From Iris pallida (taxonomy: Eukaryota > Streptophyta > Magnoliopsida > Asparagales > Iridaceae), in contig JANAVB010031417.1 of NCBI GenBank assembly GCA_029216955.1, forward strand, positions 20,857,818-20,921,817: a stretch of 64,000 nt of DNA. The letters are read 5' to 3'. Of the stretch, positions 55,132-64,000 are shown in pieces. The notes under the pieces were generated by a model, which was not told the origin of the DNA, did no database searches, and saw only the letters and a program-made list of their open reading frames with translations. How positions within the stretch are numbered: the stretch's first letter is position 1; each line of letters opens with the position of its first letter. The position numbers and the translations under genes were made by a program.

Positions 55132-58100
55132 TGTAGCACCCAGTTTCCCAAATGAGGGTAATTTTGAAATTTCATGTTTATAATTATTTTAATAATGATA
55201 TTTAATTCATGATATAATTTTTGGTGATTTTAAATCATTTTAACATTATTTAAATCAATGACTTGTGGTTTTGATGTTTTGCTAGTGAAACCCTAGAGAC
55301 TGTTTGACCTAGAGCCTAACCATGTGATTATGATATTTTAATGCCATTTTTGGCCTAAGAATATTTTTGCATTTGACCTCTTTGAATTATTTTGATATTA
55401 TTTTATTATTTATAATTTTGTTTTGGGGTTATTTGAGTCGGGTTCGAATTTCAACTCAATCCGACTTGAAACGGGGACCCGGGGGTAGTTTGACTCTAGT
55501 GGGACCCACACACTAGTTAGGCATGGCCCACATGATATTAATTTTAGTCCACATGATAGAAATATTTTAGTTAGAGGTTAGACTAATTATTATGGATAAG
55601 GTTAGTGTGATTAGAGACTTTAGAATGACTAATTTAGCCCCAACCAATTAGCCATTTCCTAATGCTCATAGAATAAGTTAGTGGGGGCTTTTGGACTTTT
55701 CCTAATAGGATAAAACCACCTTTATGGCCAGCCACAATAAGGATAGGGTTGAGCCTCCTATTTGTCATTATCCATCTATTTTTCTCTCTCTTGTTCTTTC
55801 CCAAATTCCTAGAGAACAATCCCTAGCAATTTCTCCACCAAATCCTTCTATTTCACCACCAAATCTTCTTCTTTTCTTCTCCATTCTAGCCAAGGAGGAA
55901 GATACCCAAGTTTGGGAGGATTCGGAGCTCGTTCGTGTCCTTTTGGAATCTCTACGTGTCGGTGTCGCTCCGGGAAGGTTTTTCTTCGATTCGATCTACC
56001 GGGAGGTATAAATCCCATTCTCCTTTTCATTTTCTCATACATATAGGTCTATTTTGAACCCATAGGAATGACCCCCATGGTTGTATCTCCATTTGTGTCC
56101 ATTTTGTGTCCATTTGGAGGTCATAGGAGTGTCCTTTTGGTTGTGGATGTGTTCATGTTACATATATAGATTTATATATATATATATATATTGTAATGAG
56201 AGTGTATCTATATTTATATATATAATAAATGGTTCATGATGAATATATAATCAAGTTGTGAGTGTGGTTCCTCATATTATTATTGCTATTATTGTTGTGG
56301 ATAATTAGGATATATATTGTGTATTATTTTGGCTCAAACTATCTAAATCCGTCATGATTTTTATCCACGTTTTTAATTTCAGCCCTAACTTAGAAATGTC
56401 ATAACTTCTAGCTTAAAGCTCGGTTTAATCTTCTGTTTTTTTAAAAGAAGCGTATTGAAGTTAGCTTTCCAAAAACATGTATTAATAGGCCTAATTATTT
56501 CTATAACTTTCTAGAGAATTATTTGAGTGTCAGCTGTACGAAAGACAAACGCGTTCTCGGTGTTTTCGCGATTCCGGGAGTTTCCGGAAACGAAAATGCG
56601 ATCCGTTTGAAGTTTCGGAAAGCTAACACATAGATCTATAACATACTTTAATCCTAAATTTTAATTCATGCTGAGATGGTACAGTATTGATTATTAGTAG
56701 GAGTTACTATTCGACATATACATTTTGTGCACCCTTGTGTGTAATATAATGTTCTATTTGATTTTAACCCATGTTAATGTATATACATTATGTAATTAAA
56801 TAGAGAATACAAGCATGAGTAAATGGTTAAATAAATGATGTATGAGGTGTAAGTATCCTATCTAATGTAAGCAAGCATAAGTATGGCTTGTAATGAATAT
56901 GTAGGTTCCATAGTATGTAATGTATGGTGCATATAGTAGTGCAAGAGAATAAATGAATGATGAATGAATGCAAGCATGAATGAAATGTAATAATAGATGT
57001 AATATATGTAATATACAAGTTAATGAGATGTAATATTCTATGTTAACACAAATCCTATATTACCTCATGTACCCCTTACACTATGTTGACACTATCACAC
57101 TTGACACTTTGTTCACTTACACTTTGACACTCTTTGATATGTATACACTATGTATGCCCATTTAACCCTCACTTGCCCCTTTGCCATGTTCACATACACA
57201 CACATAGCCTCTTAAATAAGTATTTATGAATATAGTTAACTTAGCTATGTATGTATATCATATATATGTTAGCATATTGTGTTGTAATATATATAAGTTT
57301 ATATAACCATTTGAAATGCCATGATTATAGACCTAATATTGAATACTAATATATGCATGTGTATATATGTGTAGACATATATAGCTTAAAGTAATAGATT
57401 ACCTAGTGTATATCCAATGTGAATTCTTGCCTATTTGAGTATTGAATAATTGCATGCTATATAGAGTCGGGTGTATGTTGGCTTGTATAGCCTTGTATTG
57501 ATGTGTGCTTGCTAGGATAGTCTTGGTTAGGCCTAGTAAGACTTGTTGGGTTAGGACATGACCTAGTTTGACCTAGTTTGACTAGTGCAGTTGACCAGAG
57601 TTGACCAAGGGTTGACTTTGGCCTAGTTTGACCTAGATTCATGTAGAATGCATTGTAGTGCTTTATATTACCCTTCTGGACATGTTGTGACTTGTGCTGT
57701 TCTAATTAGGAGCCAGACACCTTATAACCTGTGTTGCTTTAAATAGGACTCTGTGGCTTCAGTTGGACCCCCTATACTTATCAGCTGTTCAGGTTATCGA
57801 GGCGAGTACATTCACTGATCATTTCATATCCTGCTTAGAATTATTTTTTGTAGTAGATTACTTTACTTGTACTGTCACGTTGGTCACACGGATTGGTACT
57901 ATATGGATCCCTTCTTGAGATGTTATCCTTAGGGAGCATCGGGTACTACATGATCTGTGCGTTTCACTTACATGGCGTATCATATGCTTCATTGGTTCTT
58001 TGATCACTTACGACATATACTCTTATGATCGTAGAGTCTTCCTAGAATCCTTATCCCATTTATGGAACTACTATGTATCACCTTCGGGGTCTATTACCTT

Positions 58101-58880
58101 CGGGGTCTATCACCTTCGGGGTCTGTTACATAGCATCATATAACATAACCTGGCTGGATCCTTGTGTATTGATTGGGGGTACGGGGGAGTATAAATGGAC
58201 ATGTGAATACTACACCAGTAGTGTACCATCAGAATCATTCCATAGTGTAGCATCAGAATCATCCCAGGCTATTTACATGTTCATATTGTACTCTGACTCA
58301 CTAGTCACTGCTAGTTCTCTATTTATAGTAGATATTTCTATTACAGTTCTTCCTGTTTACATACTGCTTTTCTTCAGTACCTGTATCTTACTTTACTGCA
58401 TGTTATATGTTTTCTAACCTGCTATGATCTGTTGAGATGTACTGTGCTCGCTCCAGTCCTGACTGGACCTGTTGATAAATTTTACAGATAGCTTGGAGGT
58501 TGCCTGCTAGCCTAGAGGAGACAAAGTAGGGTTTATTTAGGTAGTTATTTCATTTTGTCTGGAGTTGTATTTACTTTGTGGATTACTGTATCTTTATTTG
58601 AGTTTTGAGATGTACTTCTGGGTTCATGTATCTTAGACACTTAGACTTCTATCTCCTGTATTTATTTGGATTTCATGTTTTATCTATCCTTATCATGCTC
58701 TACCTTAGATGTGATTGAGTCTGTATCTGCTATGTCACCCCCATTCGGGGAGTATAAACTGTTTAGTCTTATACTGTTAGATGCATTGAGACCTAGGACA
58801 GCGTTCTACCGCCGACACTGCGGCGTAGGCTGGGCGTTGTTACGTTCTCGTGCCCTAACTCTAGGGTGCGGGTCGTGACA
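55132..58880 (+). repeat. 3' LTR of F
   Basis: Copy of 48090-51923 with a short (TA)n and three instead of four of the 16-bp repeats (58080-58122). Ends GGGTCGTGACA at 58880, followed by GCGAG. Confidence 0.94.
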
Positions 58881-58885
58881 GCGAG

Positions 58886-59185
58886 CGTACGCTAGCCTTG
58901 TGTACGCTGCTGTTTAGCGAGCGTACGCTAGCCTTCGTACGCAGCTCTTTAGCGAGCGTACGCTAGTTTTCGTACGCTAGCTTGAGCGTACGTATGCCTT
59001 GGTACGCTAGCTTAAGCGAGCAAGGCGTACGCTGGCTCCTTTCGTACGCTAGCTTGAGCGTACGCTGACCTGTAGCTCAAGCGTGCCCTCGTGTACGCTG
59101 ACCCTTGCGTACGCTTCCATTTGGAAGCGTATGGACCCTTTGGTACGCCAGCTCGAGCGTGCGCTGACTTGAGTACGCTAGTGGC
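58886..59185 (+). repeat. GCGTACGC-rich array in E's LTR
   Basis: Irregular units such as GAGCGTACGCTAGCCTT and GTACGCTGCTGTTTAGC. About a dozen GTAC palindromes in 300 bp. The left part of the array is 48010-48089. Confidence 0.85.
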
Positions 59186-60627
59186 CCGTCGTGGCGCACT
59201 CATGACAAGAACACTTGACATGATATATCTGATAAGCTGTTGCGACGGCTACCTGACATGACATGACTTGACAAGAATGAACATCCTGGACACCGTGGGT
59301 GATTGTGCTTGTACAAATAAACCAGTCCTGTCTTGCATCATGTCTAGGAGGGGACTCCTGAGTACCACGGTCAGGAGTACCTACTAAAATGGACTAAGGT
59401 TAACAACTTGATTAATACATTAGTCATGAAGAGATTTCCCAGCTACAGGCAATCCCGTTACCTGGGTGCGCCTGGGATCTGTAGCCTGCCGTCGAGTAGG
59501 GCACATTTCCAGCACACTGTCATGTGTTGCACCCTTCAAGCTACTTAAGGGTACATGCGTTTCCTGGACGATGTACCCACCTGAATTCAACCCTAATCTT
59601 TCGACCTGGGTAACCTGGATGGTCTGCAGGGCTTGTGGCCGTGGAATAATCTCACTGCATCTTGTTAGTAACTAGGACTGTGATAACCCTAGTTAGTTAA
59701 AGTATCAAGCCGTAGGTCTTGTTTGGCCGTGAAATGATTGGATGGAGTCTAACAAGTCTAGTCTTGCCCTGATCATGTTCCAGACTGTTACATGACCAGC
59801 ATGCTTGTATTTATTTTCTCGATAAATGGTGAGAAACCAAGCTCCGTTCAGACGAAGGGTTACAACCCCGGTCCTTGTTTGGTTTACGGATTGTAACCTA
59901 GCTATCTGAATAGTTCCATGGTTATCTCGTCGTATATCATCCTGACATGTTTTTCTTATTTCCAGTTTTACCAGTTATTTATATTTCCTGTCTTTTATTA
60001 TATTATTTATATTCCTGTGCTAATTGCTGGTTTTAGTTCTTAAGTGAAGCTCCTTTGTGGCACTTGCTCTTTCTGGGGTCTGACCCAGCTGGTTTTGTGT
60101 GGCCAGATTTTGGAGCAGCTCCAGAGGATCTACCGACCTTCCAGCCAGATGGTGGCCACTAGACGGAACCCTGGCAACGAGTGAGTTATTTTTGGCTCTC
60201 CCACTCTATTGTAAAATTATTCTTTTGAGGCGTTTAGCCGACGAGCACCTGTTTAGCTCGGTTGCACTTTACTTACTGTCTGCCTACGGCTGTAACATGA
60301 TTGACAAATCCTAGGGTTGATCATGTATGACTAAACTCTTGCTAGTCCTAACATTTTGTAACGACTAGCTTCATGATCAGCTGAATATGTAATATTTGGG
60401 ATGCCTTATTATTGTATATTTAATGATCATACATCTTGTAACATCTATTTACTTGCGTACGATTGAGATAATAGGCTTGTTCATGACCATAGGAGACTGT
60501 TGGCTTGTAGTAAACCCTCATGTATCCTAGACAGCCGTGACCGTATAGCGAGATGGAATCCATTTCAATATACGTAGCTGGCTATGTCTGCCCCTGCTCT
60601 CCAGTATTCTGGTTCTGGGGCGTGACA
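58886..60627 (+). repeat. 5' LTR of E, right part
   Basis: Continues E's array, then follows A's LTR block by block (for example GGTCTGCAGGGCTTGTGG at 59621) and ends GGGGCGTGACA at 60627. Confidence 0.9.
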
Positions 60628-60654
60628 TGGTTTAAGTGGTGGCCCATGCAGGTC
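60628..60654 (+). other. Putative primer-binding region of E
   Basis: TGGTTTAAG then TGGTGGCCCATGCAGGTC from 60637, identical to A in this stretch. Confidence 0.55.
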
Positions 60655-60924
60655 TTGTAAATCAAGATATGCGAGGGTTTACCGAATAGATGTCTCAATC
60701 AGTATTCGTCCTTGATCTCTGTTCGTATCTTCTGAATCCCTAGATTCTTGTCCTGATCATATGCTTGTATCGTTGATCTGTCCTGGTCCTTCCTTATTGT
60801 TTCCTATGTCGTCTTCTTCAGCGGCATAGTACCTGACCCGGCCGATCAGCAAGGCGGAGCACCTCCCGCGGACCAGCAGCAACCTGGAGATCAAGCCCAG
60901 CATTCCGGAGTAGCCTCCAGAGTC

Positions 60925-62817
60925 GTGCCTTCTGGCGGAGAGCCACCAGTCCAGCCAGTTCGACCTGTAGAACATGATGATGGCACTTTGGTAGGTCTCG
61001 TCAGGACCTTGATAGCTTCCCAAGACCGGCGTGGAGATGCCTTGCACCAGGCAGTGACGGATGCTTTGACCCGGGGTGGTCATCAGGGTAACAGCGCGGC
61101 CAACAGCTTCAAGCGCTTGAACCCTCCCTTCTTCGACGGTAGTGAAGATGCTATCGCAGCAGATGCATGGCTTCAGGACACAGAGGTGATTCTAGAAGCA
61201 GCCAAGACTCCAGAGAACGAGAAGGTAGCTGTGGTGCGCTTGCAGCTATTAGATCTTGCCCGCAGCTGGTGGGCAGCGCAGGCCGCTGGATTAGTAGCAC
61301 CCATTGCTTGGGCAGTATTCAGAGAGAGATTCCAGACCAAGTATTTCGATGCCGTGGCTCGGTATGATCTACAGACCCGGTTCACTAATCTGAAGCAAGG
61401 AGGCAGGACGGTCGACGGATATGCGGCCGAGTTTTCCAGACTCAGTCGGTTTGTCCCCACTTTGGTGGCAACCGAGTATGATAGAGCCCAGCGGTTCCAG
61501 CAGGGACTTCACCTGGAGATCTTGTTGGCAGTTGAGCAGTTTGAGCATCAGACTTTTGATGCAGTCTTGAGAGCAGCCCGGAGACATGAGTATACCTCCC
61601 AGAGGATTGTGGATAGGGCCGGAGGTCGGAAGAGATCTCACGGCCAGATGAATCAGTCTTCGGCACCAGCCCCGGCAGCCAGGGCCTTGACTATTGGAGT
61701 TCCGAGGCGAGCGGCCTCAGTGACGTCGGTTCAGCATTCCACTCCGACGCACCCTCAGCAGCAGCAGAAGCAGAAGCAGTCTTCCGCAGTGGGTTGTTCT
61801 CATTGTGGGAAGCCAGGCCATGTGGTGGCAGAATGTCGCAGGGCACAAGGATTGTGTCTGGTTTATGGAGCACCAGACCATAGGGTTGGATCCTGTCCGA
61901 ACAGGGGTGGTTCATCATCGTCCAACCTTTCTAGCTCTTCGGTGAGAGGACCAGCTCCGGTCCATCAGCAGCAGTATCCATTGCCGAGGCCCTTGCCGCC
62001 TCAGACCCAAGTGTTCCAGCAGCAGAACCCCCAGCAGTATGCACAAGCCCAAGCCCAGAGTCAGAGCAGGCAGCGAGGATATCAGCAGAGGGGACCAGCA
62101 CCCCGAGGGCACGGTCAGGCTATGGTGATGATCGTGGAGGAAGGATTGGCACCAGGTGAGATAGTGGCAGGTACTATTCTCGTCAACTCCTTTCCAGCTT
62201 CAGCTTTATTTGATTCTGGTGCATCGCATTCATTTATGTCTGCACGATTCACGACACGGGTAGGATTGGAGCTCGAGTCATTATCAGTAAGGCTCAATAT
62301 ACTTACTGGTAACGGACTTGTGGGAGTAGATAGAGTATTTTCCTCGTGTCGGATCATAGTTAGCGGTAGAGAGTTCCCCGCTAGATTGATAGAATTCCCG
62401 ATGGCCGATTATGATGTGGTCCTAGGGATGGATTGGTTGAGGAACCAGTATGCTAGGATAGACTGCCGCATTGGCAGGATTATTTTTAGCATTCCAGGCA
62501 AGCCGGAGTTTTCTTTCTCTCGAGGTGAGGTTGAGTCATCTCCTCCAGTATTGCGGATGGCAGTAGCAGCAGTTCAGTTGCCCAGGATAGTGGATGAGTT
62601 TCCAGATGTTTTTCCAGAAGAACTTCCAGGTATGCCTCCGGAGCGGGAGATCGAGTTCACTATAGACTTGATTCCCGGGACAGCCCCAGTATCAGAGAGA
62701 GTCTACAGGATGGCGCCATCAGAGTTGGAGATATTGTACAAGATGATTGAAGAACTCAGAACCAAGGGATTCATTCGTGCTAGTGGATCGCCTTGGGGAG
62801 CCCGATGCTTCTTGTGA
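60925..62817 (+). CDS. gag-pro: Element E gag, protease and start of RT
   Basis: About 630 open codons. Gag core runs roughly 50-230 ([27 protein letters not shown]). Zinc region about 291-325: the first knuckle [14 protein letters not shown] is intact, but the second has tyrosine for its second cysteine (61864-61866). A Gln-rich stretch follows, then protease [10 protein letters not shown] near 431 and the RT entrance ([23 protein letters not shown]) near 565. The first codon given is GTG; the reading frame extends upstream without an ATG that I can defend, so the real start is unknown. A one-base loss near 62805 ends the frame. Confidence 0.85.
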   Translation: MPSGGEPPVQPVRPVEHDDGTLVGLVRTLIASQDRRGDALHQAVTDALTRGGHQGNSAANSFKRLNPPFFDGSEDAIAADAWLQDTEVILEAAKTPENEKVAVVRLQLLDLARSWWAAQAAGLVAPIAWAVFRERFQTKYFDAVARYDLQTRFTNLKQGGRTVDGYAAEFSRLSRFVPTLVATEYDRAQRFQQGLHLEILLAVEQFEHQTFDAVLRAARRHEYTSQRIVDRAGGRKRSHGQMNQSSAPAPAARALTIGVPRRAASVTSVQHSTPTHPQQQQKQKQSSAVGCSHCGKPGHVVAECRRAQGLCLVYGAPDHRVGSCPNRGGSSSSNLSSSSVRGPAPVHQQQYPLPRPLPPQTQVFQQQNPQQYAQAQAQSQSRQRGYQQRGPAPRGHGQAMVMIVEEGLAPGEIVAGTILVNSFPASALFDSGASHSFMSARFTTRVGLELESLSVRLNILTGNGLVGVDRVFSSCRIIVSGREFPARLIEFPMADYDVVLGMDWLRNQYARIDCRIGRIIFSIPGKPEFSFSRGEVESSPPVLRMAVAAVQLPRIVDEFPDVFPEELPGMPPEREIEFTIDLIPGTAPVSERVYRMAPSELEILYKMIEELRTKGFIRASGSPWGARCFL

Positions 62818-64000
62818 AAAAGAAGGATGGTACGTCCAGGTTATGTGTTGATTATCGTACTTTGAACTCAGTGACAATCAGAACAGATACCCTCTTCCGA
62901 GGATAGATGACTTGTTTGATCAACTCAAGGGGGCTTCAGTCTTCTCGAAGATTGATTTGCGCTCAGGTTATCATCAGATCCGAGTCAGAGAGCAGGACAT
63001 CCCGAAGACGGCTTTTAGATCGAGATATGGGCATTGGGAGTTCCTTGTTATGCCTTTTGGAGCAACCAATGCGCCGGCAGTATTCATGGACCTCATGAAT
63101 CGCATCTTCATGCCTTACTTGGATCAGTTTGTGATTGTGTTCTTGGATGACATTCTGGTCTACAGCAAGAGTGAGGCGGAGCATGAGCAGCATCTCCGGA
63201 TGGTTCTTCAGATCCTCAGAGAGCACCAGTTATATGCCAAGTTCAGTAAATGCGAGTTCTGGCTCGATCGCATTTCGTACTTGGGTCATATCATCACCAG
63301 AGGAGGAGTAGAAGTGGATCCCCAGAAGATTGTAGCTATTGAGTCATGGCCAGTACCCAGCACCGTTGCAGAAATTCGTAGTTTTCTTGGCTTGGCCGGC
63401 TACTACCGGCGGTTTGTTTCGAATTTTGCTCGAATTTCAGCGCCATTGACGCAGTTGACCCGCAAGGATGCGCAATTTGCTTGGACAACAGAGTGTCAGA
63501 GTTCTTTTGAGCAGTTGAAGCGAGGCCTGATAACAGCTCCTATTCTTACGCTTCCAGATGGGACCGAAGGATTCTCAGTGTACTGTGATGCTCAGGCAGA
63601 GGTTTAGGATGTGTTCTGATGCAGCATGGGAAGGTAATAGCTTATGCGTCACGACAACTTCGTGATCATGAGAAGAATTACCCAACCCATGACTTGGAGC
63701 TGGCAGCAGTGGTGTTTGCACTTAAGTTGTGGAGGCACTACTTGTATGAGATAGGGTGGAGATTTTCACCGACCACAAGAGCCTGAAGTATGTTTTCACC
63801 CAGAAGGATCTTAACATGCGCAGAGGAGGTGGCTGGAGCTTCTTATGGGATTATGATGTCAACCTGCAGTATCATCCTGGAAGGCCAATGTTTTGCAGAT
63901 GCATTGAGCAGGAGAGCCGGAGCTTATTCCTAACAGCACAGCCAGAGTTATTAGCCGATCTTCAGAAGATGGGTTGAAGTTGTTCTCCCTTCCATTGTGG
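62818..64000 (+). pseudogene. Element E RT and RNase H, many small indels, cut by window end
   Basis: RT continues after one-base losses near 62805 and 62880, is open 62912-63607 (DLRSGYHQ, then [14 protein letters not shown] near 63125), and then RNase H is split by further single-base changes near 63590, 63748, 63822, 63850, 63881, 63893 and 63972. The protein pieces remain well conserved with A in each frame, including the SG pair lost in A. This pattern suggests sequence error rather than long decay. Confidence 0.8.

Larger units (their letters stand above)
48090..58880 (+). mobile_element. Element F: non-coding LTR element (LARD-like)
   Basis: LTRs 48090-51923 (3834 bp) and 55132-58880 (3749 bp), perfect duplication GCGAG. 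The internal region is 3.2 kb with no gag or pol trace that I can see, but it keeps the primer region after the left LTR and the hairpin plus polypurine tract before the right LTR. LTR ends and signals are Tekay-type, so it probably depends on proteins of a related element. LTRs differ by roughly 1% apart from repeat-length changes. Confidence 0.93.
47380..64000 (+). mobile_element. Element E: Ty3/gypsy chromovirus related to A (right end outside window)
   Basis: Begins TGTAACGCC in the LINE. Its 5' LTR is split by F (47380-48089 and 58886-60627), then come primer region, gag, protease, RT and RNase H. Integrase and 3' LTR lie beyond the window. Gag, protease and RT are colinear and clearly homologous with A; the LTRs share many blocks but have different minisatellites. 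Confidence 0.92.

Noticed and set aside
1..64000. tRNA, rRNA or host protein-coding genes
   Set aside because: I found no cloverleaf, rRNA block or exon set outside the transposable elements. A distant host exon in the A/T-rich spacers cannot be fully excluded by eye.

Overview
The window is a gene-poor, heterochromatin-like piece of a plant nuclear genome, probably an angiosperm. It has chromodomain Ty3/gypsy (Tekay/Del-type) elements with LTRs of about 2.5-3.8 kb, a Tat/Ogre-type gypsy element with a second RNase H, a Ty1/copia element, a deleted Mutator-like transposase, an L1-type LINE piece, fold-back DNA elements, and plant-type TATA boxes and introns. I see no host protein gene, tRNA, rRNA or CRISPR array. 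Assignments come from reading the sequence; no database was searched.

Left nest (1-34438). Gypsy element A (5' LTR cut by the window edge, internal region 2451-7462, 3' LTR 7463-8233 continued at 32522-34438) was hit in its 3' LTR minisatellite by Tat/Ogre-like element B (8234-32516, duplication CGTGC). B was hit between its two RNase H domains by chromovirus C (16234-27034, duplication ATTGC). C is the youngest: its LTRs differ by roughly 0.8% by eye and its polyprotein frame has only two stops. Downstream of its integrase, B carries a non-pol region with three antisense transcription-unit candidates, two of them short ORFs with TATA boxes 40-45 bp upstream and one containing a good intron.

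Middle (34439-47379). A MuDR-type transposase pseudogene lacking its core is followed by a Helitron-like insert, a long fold-back element X (36897 to about 44822) interrupted by minus-strand copia element D (38024-44712), small MITE-like repeats, a 386-bp tandem duplication, a (TA)n palindrome and an L1-type LINE fragment.

Right nest (47380-64000). Element E, a relative of A, sits in the LINE. Its 5' LTR minisatellite was hit by F (48090-58880, duplication GCGAG), a non-coding element with about 3.8-kb LTRs that keeps priming and polypurine signals. E then continues into gag, protease, RT and RNase H and is cut by the window end. Its last 1.2 kb is full of one- or two-base indels that look like sequence error.

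The observations most worth following are B's antisense module with a convergent poly(A) region; a 14-nt complementarity between the LTR and the leader of copia D, in the position of a self-primer; an unusual primer-binding region shared by all four Tekay-type elements; and two independent insertions into homologous GCGTACGC-rich LTR arrays.
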